NCBI GenBank assembly: GCA_913053875.1
Contig: CAJXGN010000012.1
Span: 1-64,000, forward strand
Direction of reading: 5' to 3'
Length of the DNA stretch: 64,000 nt
From: an uncultured Agromyces sp.
Lineage (GTDB): Bacteria > Actinomycetota > Actinomycetes > Actinomycetales > Microbacteriaceae
Part shown: positions 9,229 through 20,545 of the stretch, in pieces
Layout: each line of letters opens with the position of its first letter
Position numbering within the stretch: position 1 is the first letter of the stretch
The notes under the pieces: generated by a model
Databases searched by the model: none
Told to the model about the DNA's origin: nothing
The model's input: the letters and a program-made list of their open reading frames with translations, nothing else
Translations under genes and position numbers: made by a program

Positions 9229-10419
9229 TCAGGCCGGGTCGTCGTCGCTGCGCGCGCCGAAGACGATCTCGTCCCAGCTCGGCATCGACGCCCGGCCCTT
9301 CTTCGCGCCGGCGGCGGCCGACGAACGAGCGGGTGCGGCCGAGTCGCTCTCTCCGGATGCGGCCACGCGGCCCCACAGGGAGTCGCCCGCGGGCTCCTTC
9401 GGCTGCGGCTGCTGCTGCGGCGGGCGCTTCGCGGCGGGCTGGCGCTTGGCGGGCGTCTTGCGCGGGGCACGAGCGGGCGCGGGTGCCGGCTCCTCCTGCT
9501 GTGCGTCCTCGAACTCCTCGTCGAAGGTCGAGAGGGGGATGTCGAGAGCGGGCTCGGACTCGTCCTCCGCGGCGACGACGGCAGACTCGCGCTCGCCACG
9601 ACGCTTGCGCAGCGCCTCGAGCAGGTCGGCCGTGTCGCTGATCGCCTGCTCCGGCTCGGCGGCGCGCTTGATCGCCGCGTTCGCGGCCGCGGGGCTCGAG
9701 GTCTTTACGGTGCGCGAGTAGGAGAGCGCCTCGGGCTGCGGTGCCGGGTCGGATGCCACGGGGGTCACCGGGTCGTCGTCGAACGCGAAGGCGCCGCTGT
9801 CGAAGCGCGAGGCGTCCGGATCCTGGGTGCCGACGGCGCGCAGCTTGGGGATCAGCCCCTCCTTCGGCTCGCCGGGCTGCGAGAGCGTCACGGCCTCGGA
9901 GTTCAGCGGCTGGAGGGCGCGCTTGCGCGGCTCGAAGCCCCAGCGGGCGTCGTGGTCGATGTCATCGGCGCGGAACTCGAGCTTGACCATCCACCCGCGG
10001 TCCTCCTCCTTCCAGCTCGCCCAGCGGCCGCGGTCGGCGCCGAGCTTGTCGAGCCGGTCGCGGATCACGTTGCCGAACGTCGGGGGAGTGTCGGGGTCGA
10101 AGTCGCCCTCGATGTGCACCGGCACCGCCAGCGCGGAGTTCACGATGTGCTCGCGTTCGGCGAGCACGGGGCCCTCGAACCGGCGGATCGCCTCGAGCGA
10201 CGCACCCGTCAGGGTCGCGACCTCCTCGGCCGACAGGCCGGCGCGGATGTGCGCCTGCACCTCCCTCGGCGCCAGTCTCGGCGCGTTGGGCGACTCCGGG
10301 TGCGATTGGCGGAGCTTCGACTGCACCACGTCGTCGATCGGGATCCTGAACCTCGCCCCCTCGTCGGAGGCGGCGAGCAGCGCGCCGTTCTCGACGCCGA
10401 TCACCTTCAGTTCCTGCAT
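9229..10419 (-). CDS. sepH: cell division protein SepH (DUF3071)
   Basis: Encodes 396 residues. The N-terminal DUF3071 domain (about 1-170) contains a helix-turn-helix-like segment (EVQAHIRAGLSAEEVATLTG), followed by a long disordered Ala/Pro/Glu-rich region and a short conserved tail ending in MPSWDEIVFG. In Streptomyces, SepH binds FtsZ and promotes its assembly (family knowledge). The start MQELKVIGVEN at 10419 matches the family. It stands alone, divergent from the DUF4193 gene. Confidence 0.85.
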   Translation of the reverse strand: MQELKVIGVENGALLAASDEGARFRIPIDDVVQSKLRQSHPESPNAPRLAPREVQAHIRAGLSAEEVATLTGASLEAIRRFEGPVLAEREHIVNSALAVPVHIEGDFDPDTPPTFGNVIRDRLDKLGADRGRWASWKEEDRGWMVKLEFRADDIDHDARWGFEPRKRALQPLNSEAVTLSQPGEPKEGLIPKLRAVGTQDPDASRFDSGAFAFDDDPVTPVASDPAPQPEALSYSRTVKTSSPAAANAAIKRAAEPEQAISDTADLLEALRKRRGERESAVVAAEDESEPALDIPLSTFDEEFEDAQQEEPAPAPARAPRKTPAKRQPAAKRPPQQQPQPKEPAGDSLWGRVAASGESDSAAPARSSAAAGAKKGRASMPSWDEIVFGARSDDDPA

Positions 10420-10615
10420 GTCGCCGGGCCCTTCCCTGCTCACTGTTGCTGGCAAGGATGCCACGGGGGTCGCCGACCGCAGGGGAATACCACGGGCGTG
10501 CCGGAAGTTGCAGCGGCTGGATCGACGTGCCGTGCGAGGCGTTTGCACTTCCACGACGGTTGATGCAGACTATGGCCGCCGATTTTCTTCGGCGTCCCAC
10601 CAAGAATGGACCGGA

Positions 10616-10909
10616 ATGGCAACTGATTACGACGCACCGCGGAAGAGCGACGACGACTCGGAGTCGATCGAGGCTCTCAAGGAGCGCGTACCCGACAAGA
10701 ACTCGGGAATGGTCGACGCGGATGACGCCGACAACCCCGGTGGGTTCGACCTGCCGGGAGCCGATCTCTCCGACGTGGAACTCGACGTGGTGGTCCTGCC
10801 CCCGCAGGCCGACGAGTTCACGTGCGTGAGCTGCTTCCTCGTGAAGCACCGCTCCCAGATCGACCACGAGACGAAGCTCGGGCCGATCTGCCTGGAGTGC
10901 GCGGCCTGA
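10616..10909 (+). CDS. DUF4193 protein
   Basis: Encodes a 97-residue acidic protein with a disordered N-terminal half and two CxxC pairs at the C-terminal end (FTCVSC and GPICLECAA), suggesting a small zinc-binding knuckle. The family is actinobacteria-specific, lies next to DUF3093 and dut in many genomes, and has no known biochemical function. The preceding gap (10420-10615) holds the divergent starts of this gene and sepH; I see no further gene there. Confidence 0.85.
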   Translation: MATDYDAPRKSDDDSESIEALKERVPDKNSGMVDADDADNPGGFDLPGADLSDVELDVVVLPPQADEFTCVSCFLVKHRSQIDHETKLGPICLECAA

Positions 10910-10918
10910 CCGGCGCCG

Positions 10919-11374
10919 CTACGCAGTCTCCGATGGCCGTCGCGATCCGTTGATCGCGGCGGCCATCTCCGTCGGTCGGCGCGTCGAGACGATCCAGTAG
11001 GGCGTCGGGTCGGCGTCGTCGACGATCGGCACCTTCACCACGTGCGGCACCCAGCCGCGGATGAGCAGCCAGGCGCGGGCGTCGAGTCGCACGCCCCGCT
11101 CGGCGGTGGCATCCGCCCCTTCATGCGCCGTCGCCTCGCCCGTGAGCGCGAGCGGGATGCTCGCCTTCCCGGCGTGCAGCTCCGTCTCGGTCACCTCGAT
11201 CAGCGGTGACGCGACGAGGAACGCGGCCTGCACGCCGAGATAGAGCACGATGCCCGTTGCGATGCCCGCGGGCAGCGACACGGGCGCGAGGATCAGGATG
11301 CTCGCCGGGACCAGCAGCAGGCTGACGAGGACCATCCACGGGGTCGGCAGGAGCCGTTCTCGGTACACGGGCAT
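10919..11374 (-). CDS. DUF3093 membrane protein
   Basis: Encodes 151 residues. Two hydrophobic stretches near the N-terminus (MVLVSLLLVPASILILAP and IATGIVLYLGVQAAFLVA) make a membrane hairpin, followed by a soluble domain with PYWIVSTRRPTEMAAAI near the end, typical of DUF3093. The start MPVYRERLLPTP matches the family; longer in-frame starts run across the dut gene and are not credible. It is convergent with DUF4193 and divergent from dut, an arrangement conserved in actinobacteria. Function unknown. Confidence 0.85.
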   Translation of the reverse strand: MPVYRERLLPTPWMVLVSLLLVPASILILAPVSLPAGIATGIVLYLGVQAAFLVASPLIEVTETELHAGKASIPLALTGEATAHEGADATAERGVRLDARAWLLIRGWVPHVVKVPIVDDADPTPYWIVSTRRPTEMAAAINGSRRPSETA

Positions 11375-11401
11375 GCTTCCATTCGACCAGATTTCTTCGA
11401 C

Positions 11402-11407
11402 TACCCT
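11402..11407 (+). promoter_or_regulatory. -10 box for leaderless dut
   Basis: TACCCT is followed by exactly six bases (CGACAC) and the GTG start of dut. There is no ribosome-binding site, so the mRNA is probably leaderless. Confidence 0.6.
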
Positions 11408-11413
11408 CGACAC

Positions 11414-11890
11414 GTGACCGATTCCGTCGAGGTGCTCATCACCGCTGACCGCGTGCCCGCGTACGCCCATCCGGGCGATGCCGGGGCCGACCTGCACGCG
11501 ACCGAGTCGCTCGTGCTCGCGCCGGGGGAGCGCGCCACGGTCGGCACGGGCGTGGCGGTGGCGCTGCCCGACGGGTACGTCGGTTTCGTCGTCCCGCGCA
11601 GCGGCCTCGCCTTCACGCACGGCATCACCATCGTCAACGCCCCCGGCACGATCGACGCGGGGTACCGCGGCGAGATCAAGGTGTCGATGCTGAACACGGA
11701 TGCCTCCGAGCCGTACGAGATCCGCGACGGCGACCGCATCGCGCAGCTCGTCGTCATGCCGGTCTCGCGGGCGCGCTTCGTGCCGGTCGACCGGCTGCCG
11801 GGCAGCCATCGGGGGGAGGGCGGATTCGGCTCGACCGGGTTCGCCGCAGACGCACACCCCACACCCCAGTCAGGAGCAGCATCAGCGTGA
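11414..11890 (+). CDS. dut: dUTP diphosphatase
   Basis: Trimeric dUTPase of 158 residues that hydrolyses dUTP to dUMP and pyrophosphate, keeping uracil out of DNA. All five family motifs are visible: PGDAGADLHA, VPRSGLAF, GTIDAGYRGE, RIAQLVV and the C-terminal RGEGGFGSTG arm. GTG start at 11414 directly downstream of a -10 box. The stop overlaps the next GTG start by four bases (GTGA), so DUF3710 is translationally coupled. Confidence 0.96.
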   Translation: MTDSVEVLITADRVPAYAHPGDAGADLHATESLVLAPGERATVGTGVAVALPDGYVGFVVPRSGLAFTHGITIVNAPGTIDAGYRGEIKVSMLNTDASEPYEIRDGDRIAQLVVMPVSRARFVPVDRLPGSHRGEGGFGSTGFAADAHPTPQSGAASA

Positions 11891-12519
11891 GCGACATCGA
11901 GAACGTCGACGACCGTCCGGTCGACCACCCCAAGTCGGCGCCGGAGGACCGCGAGACCGCGGGGCCGCTCGACGAGTCGGAGGCCAACCCGGTTCGTCCG
12001 TACGTCGACCTCGGCGGCGTGAAGGTGCTGCCGCGCGAGGGGCTGCACCTGCGCCTCGAGGTCGAGGAGTCCACCAAGCGAGTGGTGGCGATCAGTCTCG
12101 ACTACGCGAACTCCACGCTGCAGGTGCAGCCGTTCGCGGCGCCCCGCTCGAGCGGGCTGTGGCACGAGATCCGCGAGCAGATCTCCACGCAGATCACCGG
12201 CCAGGGCGGCACCATCACGCCCCGTGAGGGCACGTTCGGTCCCGAGCTGCTCGCGCAGATCCCGGTGCCGGCCACCGAGCAGCAGGCGGCGCAGACCCGT
12301 CTCGCGCGCTTCGTGGGCGTCGACGGGCCGCGCTGGTTCCTGCGCGGCGTGATCGCGGGCGACGCTGCCGTCGACCCGGCGGCCGCCGCACTCGTGGAGG
12401 ACCTGTTCCGCAGCATCGTCGTGGTGCGCGGCAACACGCCGATGCCGCCGCGCGACCTCATCCCGCTCCGCATGCCCCAGGGCTCGGGCGGCGGCGCGAA
12501 GCCGCCGACCGCCCCGTGA
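11887..12519 (+). CDS. DUF3710 protein
   Basis: A 210-residue soluble protein of an actinobacteria-specific family of unknown function, always found beside dut. Visible segments include KVLPREGLHLRLEVEE and GTFGPELLAQIPV; the C-terminus is Gly/Pro-rich. It overlaps dut and the DUF3159 gene by four bases on each side, so the three form one tightly coupled operon. In many relatives an OB-fold gene sits between DUF3710 and DUF3159; here it is absent. Confidence 0.85.
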   Translation: MSDIENVDDRPVDHPKSAPEDRETAGPLDESEANPVRPYVDLGGVKVLPREGLHLRLEVEESTKRVVAISLDYANSTLQVQPFAAPRSSGLWHEIREQISTQITGQGGTITPREGTFGPELLAQIPVPATEQQAAQTRLARFVGVDGPRWFLRGVIAGDAAVDPAAAALVEDLFRSIVVVRGNTPMPPRDLIPLRMPQGSGGGAKPPTAP

Positions 12520-13292
12520 CCACGGTGTCCGATCCCGCGCGCGGCGACCGCGACGAGCCCGAGCGCGAGCCGGGGGAGCAGGCGGACGACCTCGCCGCAC
12601 ACGAGGCCGCGGCGGGCATCGGCGCGGGGCTCGCGCAGGCGGCCGAACGCTCGGGCCTCGGCGGTCTGGCGCGCGACGAGGCGCTCACCGCGCGTGAGCT
12701 CCTCGGTGCGCTGGGCGGCATCCGCGGGCTGTGCGAGGCGATCCTGCCCGGGCTCGTCTTCCTCACGATCTACGCGATCTGGGGCGAGCTCGTCCCGGCG
12801 CTGGCCGGCTCGGTCGGCCTCGCCGTCGTCTTCACGATCGCCCGCCTGATCGCACGCACGCCCGTGACGCAGGCCGTCGCGGGGCTCGTCGCGGCAGGGG
12901 CATCCGCAGCCCTCGCCCTCTGGACCGGTCGTGGCGAGGACAACTTCGTCATCGGCCTCTGGACCAACGGCGCGTACGCGGCCGCGATCCTCATCTCCCT
13001 GCTCGTGGGCTGGCCCCTGCTCGGGCTCGCCGTCGGGTTCCTGATGGGCGACGGCCTCGCGTGGAAGCACGACCGTCGCCGCTATCGCGCGATGCAGCTG
13101 CTCACCGTGCTCTGGCTCGGGCTGTTCGTCGCCCGGCTGGCCGTGCAGCTCCCGCTGTACCTCGCCGCGAACGTCGAGGGGCTCGCGCTCACGCGCCTGC
13201 TCATGGGCGTGCCGCTGTACGCCGTGCTGCTCGTGCTCTCGTGGCTCGTCGTGCGCGCCGTGTATCCGTCCGGCGCCGACCGGAGCGAGTGA
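12516..13292 (+). CDS. DUF3159 membrane protein
   Basis: Encodes 258 residues. After an acidic cytosolic N-terminus (about 1-85) there are about six hydrophobic segments (for example AILPGLVFLTIYAIWGELV, VGLAVVFTIARLIA, AAILISLLVGWPLLGLAVGFLMG and LLVLSWLVVRAVY), typical of DUF3159 integral membrane proteins. Function unknown. It is the last gene of the dut operon and ends six bases before the inverted repeat preceding acnA. Confidence 0.85.
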   Translation: MTTVSDPARGDRDEPEREPGEQADDLAAHEAAAGIGAGLAQAAERSGLGGLARDEALTARELLGALGGIRGLCEAILPGLVFLTIYAIWGELVPALAGSVGLAVVFTIARLIARTPVTQAVAGLVAAGASAALALWTGRGEDNFVIGLWTNGAYAAAILISLLVGWPLLGLAVGFLMGDGLAWKHDRRRYRAMQLLTVLWLGLFVARLAVQLPLYLAANVEGLALTRLLMGVPLYAVLLVLSWLVVRAVYPSGADRSE

Positions 13293-13297
13293 TACAG

Positions 13298-13317
13298 TTA
13301 TCTCGACATCGAGATAA
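13298..13317. promoter_or_regulatory. perfect inverted repeat upstream of aconitase (candidate MarR/TetR-type operator)
   Basis: TTATCTCG-ACAT-CGAGATAA: two perfect 8-bp arms around a 4-bp centre. It directly follows and overlaps by one base a -10-like TACAGT (13293-13298), and lies 135 bp upstream of acnA. Two further -10 candidates, TAGGCT (13367-13372) and TACCCT (13372-13377), lie downstream of it. The symmetry and size suit a dimeric repressor. The regulator is not encoded in this window. Confidence 0.65.
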
Positions 13318-13451
13318 ATGAGCCGGGTCGAGAGGCCCGGTCCGCGGCGCGGCGATTAGGCTACCCTTGCTGGCAGACGGCCCTGTCCGGCCGCGAGAAT
13401 CGTCAGGCGGGCCGGTCCGCGCCGGTCGCATCGAGCGAAGGAGAGGCCAAC

Positions 13452-16262
<2,811 letters not shown>

Positions 16263-16281
16263 GCATCCCACGCGTACCACG

Positions 16282-16317
16282 CGAGCGACCCGGCAGTCCA
16301 GGCTGCCGGGTCGCTCG
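16282..16317 (+). terminator. hairpin after acnA
   Basis: Perfect 15-bp inverted repeat (CGAGCGACCCGGCAG and its complement) with a 6-nt loop, 19 bp after the acnA stop. Confidence 0.8.
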
Positions 16318-16339
16318 TCGCTTCCACAGACTCCCGGCG

Positions 16340-16345
16340 TAGACT
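16340..16345 (+). promoter_or_regulatory. candidate -10 box of dxs
   Basis: TAGACT lies 50 bases upstream of the dxs ATG and downstream of the acnA terminator, so dxs likely has its own transcript. Confidence 0.4.
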
Positions 16346-16394
16346 CGGGCGACGGCGACCGGACACTCACTGGCGCACCGGAAAGGCACCCTGC

Positions 16395-18323
16395 ATGACC
16401 CTGCTCGAGACCATCAACGGACCCCGGGACCTCGACGGGCTCTCGGCCGAAGAACTCGAACGACTGGCACGCGAGATCCGGGAGTACCTGGTCGCGAGCG
16501 TCTCGCAGACGGGCGGCCACCTCGGCCCGAACCTCGGCGTCGTCGAGCTCACGCTCGCGATGCACCGCGTGTTCGAGTCGCCGAAGGACGCCATCGTGTT
16601 CGACACGGGCCACCAGTCGTACGTGCACAAGATGCTCACGGGCCGTCGCGACCTCTCGAGCATCCGCACGACCGGCGGTCTCGCCGGCTACCCGCAGCGC
16701 TCCGAGTCGGTGCACGACATCGTCGAGAGCTCGCACGCGTCGAGCTCGCTGTCGTGGGCCGACGGCATCTCGCGCGCCTTCGAGATGACCGGCCAGCAGG
16801 ACCGCCACGTGGTGGCCGTGGTGGGCGACGGCGCCCTCACCGGCGGCATGACGTGGGAGGCGCTCAACAACATCACCGACGACAACAACCGTCGCCTGGT
16901 GGTCGTCGTCAACGACAACGGCCGCTCGTATGCGCCCACGATCGGCGGCATGGCGCGGTTCCTGAACTCGGTGCGCACCAAGCGCGGCTACCGCGAGCTG
17001 CACCAGTCGAGCCGTCGCGCGTTCGACCGACTCGGCGGCCCCGCCCGCGCGGTGTACCGCGGCGTGCGCGGCGGCCTGCACGGGTTCCTCAGCCGCTTCT
17101 CGAACAACGAGGCGCTCTACTCGAACCTCGACATCAAGTACATCGGCCCGGTCGACGGCCACGACGAGGCGGCGGTCGAGCGCGCACTCGTCCAGGCGCG
17201 CGACTACGGCACGCCGGTCATCGTGCACGTCATCACCGAGAAGGGCCGCGGGTACGAGCCCGCGCTGCGCGACGTCGCCGACCAGTTCCACGCCGTCGGG
17301 CAGATCGACCCGGAGACGGGGGAGTCGCTCGTCGCCGCATCCGCCCCCTCGTGGACCAGCGTGTTCTCGGAGGAACTCGTCCGCGTCGCCGACGCGGACG
17401 ACCGGATCGTGGGCATCACCGCCGCGATGCTGCGGCCGACCGGCCTGCACCGCATGGCCGAGCGCTACCCCGACCGCGTGCTCGACGTCGGCATCGCCGA
17501 GCAGCACGCCGTGGCGAGTGCCGCGGGTCTCTCGTTCGGCGGCATGCACCCGGTCGTCGCCGTCTACGCGACGTTCATGAACCGCGCGTTCGACCAGGTG
17601 CTGATGGACGTCGCGCTGCACCGCGCGGGCGTCACGTTCGTGCTCGACCGGGCCGGCGTGACCGGCCCCGACGGCCCCAGCCACCACGGCGTGTGGGACC
17701 TCGCGATCCTGCAGGTCGTGCCGGGCATCCGGCTCGCCGCCCCGCGCGACGCGGAGCGACTCGCCGAGGAGCTGCACGAGGCGGTGCAGGTGCAGGATGC
17801 CCCGACGGTGCTGCGCTTCCCGAAGGGCTCCGTGGGCACCGAGTACCCGGCCGAACGGCGCACGCCCGACGGCGTCGACGTGCTGCGCGAGACCGACCGT
17901 CGCGACGTGCTGATCGTGACCGTGGGCCCGATGGCCGGCATCGGGCTGGAGGTCGCCGAGCGGCTCGCCGACCAGGGCATCGGCGCGACGGTCGTCGACC
18001 CGCGCTGGGTCGTGCCCGTGCCGCGCAGCGTGGTCGAGCTCGCGCGCGACTACCGCATCGTGGTGAGCATCGAGGACGGCATGCGCGTGGGCGGCATCGG
18101 CACGCGCATCCGCCAGGACCTCCGCGAGGCCGACGTCGACACCGCGGTCACCGAGATCGGGCTCCCCGACGAGTTCCTCGACCACGGCTCGCGCGGCGAC
18201 ATCCTCGAGCGCGTCGGCCTCACGCCGCAGCACATCGCGCGCGACGTAACCGCGATGGTGCTCGGCAGCAAGCTGCCGCACGCGCGCGCCGTGCCCGCCG
18301 ACGAGGAGGCCTCGACCCGCTGA
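16395..18323 (+). CDS. dxs: 1-deoxy-D-xylulose-5-phosphate synthase
   Basis: First enzyme of the MEP isoprenoid pathway, condensing pyruvate and glyceraldehyde 3-phosphate with thiamine diphosphate. The 642 residues show the TPP/Mg motif VVGDGALTGGMTWEALNN, the central transketolase domain (GIAEQHAVASAAGLSFGG and DRAGVTGPDGPSHHG) and the C-terminal domain. Length and start are family-typical. It is followed by a bidirectional hairpin shared with the convergent fadB-like gene. Confidence 0.96.
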   Translation: MTLLETINGPRDLDGLSAEELERLAREIREYLVASVSQTGGHLGPNLGVVELTLAMHRVFESPKDAIVFDTGHQSYVHKMLTGRRDLSSIRTTGGLAGYPQRSESVHDIVESSHASSSLSWADGISRAFEMTGQQDRHVVAVVGDGALTGGMTWEALNNITDDNNRRLVVVVNDNGRSYAPTIGGMARFLNSVRTKRGYRELHQSSRRAFDRLGGPARAVYRGVRGGLHGFLSRFSNNEALYSNLDIKYIGPVDGHDEAAVERALVQARDYGTPVIVHVITEKGRGYEPALRDVADQFHAVGQIDPETGESLVAASAPSWTSVFSEELVRVADADDRIVGITAAMLRPTGLHRMAERYPDRVLDVGIAEQHAVASAAGLSFGGMHPVVAVYATFMNRAFDQVLMDVALHRAGVTFVLDRAGVTGPDGPSHHGVWDLAILQVVPGIRLAAPRDAERLAEELHEAVQVQDAPTVLRFPKGSVGTEYPAERRTPDGVDVLRETDRRDVLIVTVGPMAGIGLEVAERLADQGIGATVVDPRWVVPVPRSVVELARDYRIVVSIEDGMRVGGIGTRIRQDLREADVDTAVTEIGLPDEFLDHGSRGDILERVGLTPQHIARDVTAMVLGSKLPHARAVPADEEASTR

Positions 18324-18346
18324 GTCGCGCTTGCCGCGCGAACGAC

Positions 18347-18378
18347 GAACGCCCCGGAGCCGAAGCTCCGGGGCGTTC
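18347..18378. terminator. bidirectional terminator between dxs and fadB-like gene
   Basis: Perfect 13-bp stem (GAACGCCCCGGAG and complement) with a 6-nt loop, 23 bp after the dxs stop and 20 bp after the convergent gene's stop. Confidence 0.8.
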
Positions 18379-18398
18379 TCCCGTGTCCGTCGTCGGCG

Positions 18399-20537
18399 TC
18401 AGTCGCCGACGCCCGCGACCGGCGGGTGGTGGAACGTGTCGCCGAATGCGCGCTCGCTGGCGCCCACCCGGTCGAGGTACGGCGTCGCGCCGCCCATCTG
18501 GAACGGCCAGCCCGCACCGAGGATCATGCACAGGTCGATGTCCTCGGGCGCGTGCACGACGTCGTCCTCGAGCATCCGGTGGATCTCGTCGGCCAGGCCG
18601 TCCTCGAGCCGGGTGCGGATCTCCTCGGCGGTCATCGGGTTCGTGCCGCCGGCGACGATCTTCACCGCGCCCGTGTCGTACCCCGTGACGTTGCCCTTGC
18701 CGTCGCGGGCGAGCAGCTTCCCGTGCTCCGCGAGGCGGTGCAGGTTGTCACTCGCGAAGAAGCGCTCCGGGAAGGCGCCGTGGTGGGTGTCGAGCACGTG
18801 CGCGCCGACCTTCAGGCCGACCAGCTCGAGCAGCTCGAACGGGCCCATGGGCAGCCCGAAGGGCTTCACCGCCTCGTCGACGACCTCGAACGGCGTGCCC
18901 TCGTCGACCGCGTGCATCGTCTCGCCGAGCACCTTCGCGAGCACCCGGTTGACCACGAACCCGGGGGTGTCGCGCGTGATGACGGCGTTCTTGCGGAGCT
19001 TGGCGGCGATCACCATCGCGGTCGAGAGCGTGGCGTCGTCGGTCTGCGGGGCGTTCACGACCTCGATCAGCGGCATGACCGCCACCGGGTTGAAGAAGTG
19101 GAAGCCCACGAGCCGCTCGGGGTTGGCGAGCTTCGCGCCGATCTGCTCGACCGACAGCGACGACGTGTTCGTGGCGAGCACGGCCTCGGGGGAGACGTGC
19201 TGCTCGATCTCGGCGAAGACGTCCTGCTTGATGCCGAGCTCCTCGAACACCGCCTCGATGACCCAGTCGCAGTCGGCGAAGTCGGCCTTGTCGGTCGTGC
19301 CCGTGACCAGCGCACGCAGGCGGTTGGCCTCGTCGGGGGAGATGCGGCCCTTCTGCTCGAGCGTGCCGATCTCGTCGCGGATGTAGGCGAGTCCCTTGTC
19401 GACGCGTGCCTGGTCGAGGTCGGTGATGACCACCGGCACCTGCAGGCGGCGCACGAACAGCAACGCGAACTGGCTCGCCATGAGCCCCGCGCCGATGACG
19501 CCCACCTTCGTGACGGGCTTCGCGAGCGCCTTGTCGGGCGCGCCGGCCGGCTTCTTCGCGCGCTTCTGCACGAGGTTGAACGCGTAGATGCTGGCCTGGA
19601 GCTGGTCGCCGACGATGAGGTCGGCGAGCGCCTCGTCCTCGGCGGCGAATCCGGCCTCGCGGTCGTTCGCCTTCGCACCCTTGAGCAGTTCGAGGGCGGC
19701 GTACGGCGACTGCTGCACCTCGCCGATGCGGCGCTTCAGCATCTTGGTGGCGATGCCGATCGCGGCATCCCACTTCACCATGCGCTCGACCTTGCCCGGC
19801 TCGTTGGGGCGCTTGACCTTCACGCGACCGGCGACCACGTCGTCGGCCCAGCGGATCGAGTCCTCGAGGAACGCGGCCGACGCGAACATGCGGTCCGCGA
19901 TGCCGAGCTCGAGCACGTCCTTGCCCTTGAGGGTGCGGTTCTGCTTGAGCGGGTTCTCGATGACCACCTTGAGGGCGTTCTCGATGCCGATCAGGTTCGG
20001 CAGCAGGGTCGCACCGCCCCACGCGGGCACGATGCCGAGGAACACCTCGGGCAGCGCGACGGCCGGCGTGGACGCGTCCACGGTGCGGTAGTCGGCGTGC
20101 AGCCCGATCTCGAGGCCGCCGCCGAGTGCGAGGCCGTTGATGAAGGCGAACGACGGCACGCCGACGGTGTGCAGCTTGCCGAGCGCGTGGTGGCCGAGCT
20201 GGGCCATCCGCAGGGCGATCTCGCGGTTCGGGATCTCGGCGATCTTCGACAGGTCGGCGCCCGCGGCGAGGATGAACGGCTTGCCCGTCACCGCGACCGC
20301 CTGGATGTCGCCGGCCTTCGCCCGCTCGGCGAGTCGGTCGAGGGTCTCGGCGTACTCGAGCAGCGACTTCGGCCCGAGGGTGTTCGGGCGGGTGTGGTCG
20401 CGCCCGTTGTCGAGCGTCACGAGCGCGAGCACGCGCCCGTCGGAGAGCGGCACGTCGCGCACGTACGAGTGCGTGACGACCTCGTCGTCCGACAGGCCCT
20501 CGAGCTCCGTGAAGTCGATCTTCGTGTAATCGGTCAT
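18399..20537 (-). CDS. fadB: bifunctional enoyl-CoA hydratase / 3-hydroxyacyl-CoA dehydrogenase (FadB-like)
   Basis: A 712-residue fatty-acid beta-oxidation protein. The N-terminal crotonase domain (about 20-210) keeps the oxyanion glycines (GLALGGGLEIG) and both catalytic glutamates, E143 and E164. The NAD-binding 3-hydroxyacyl-CoA dehydrogenase domain starts near 343 (KVGVIGAGLMASQFALL) and carries VGFHFFNPVAVMPLIEVV with the catalytic His. The start at 20537 lies eight bases after the thiolase stop, so both enzymes are made from one mRNA and may form the trifunctional complex. Confidence 0.92.
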   Translation of the reverse strand: MTDYTKIDFTELEGLSDDEVVTHSYVRDVPLSDGRVLALVTLDNGRDHTRPNTLGPKSLLEYAETLDRLAERAKAGDIQAVAVTGKPFILAAGADLSKIAEIPNREIALRMAQLGHHALGKLHTVGVPSFAFINGLALGGGLEIGLHADYRTVDASTPAVALPEVFLGIVPAWGGATLLPNLIGIENALKVVIENPLKQNRTLKGKDVLELGIADRMFASAAFLEDSIRWADDVVAGRVKVKRPNEPGKVERMVKWDAAIGIATKMLKRRIGEVQQSPYAALELLKGAKANDREAGFAAEDEALADLIVGDQLQASIYAFNLVQKRAKKPAGAPDKALAKPVTKVGVIGAGLMASQFALLFVRRLQVPVVITDLDQARVDKGLAYIRDEIGTLEQKGRISPDEANRLRALVTGTTDKADFADCDWVIEAVFEELGIKQDVFAEIEQHVSPEAVLATNTSSLSVEQIGAKLANPERLVGFHFFNPVAVMPLIEVVNAPQTDDATLSTAMVIAAKLRKNAVITRDTPGFVVNRVLAKVLGETMHAVDEGTPFEVVDEAVKPFGLPMGPFELLELVGLKVGAHVLDTHHGAFPERFFASDNLHRLAEHGKLLARDGKGNVTGYDTGAVKIVAGGTNPMTAEEIRTRLEDGLADEIHRMLEDDVVHAPEDIDLCMILGAGWPFQMGGATPYLDRVGASERAFGDTFHHPPVAGVGD

Positions 20538-20545
20538 CGCGGTGC

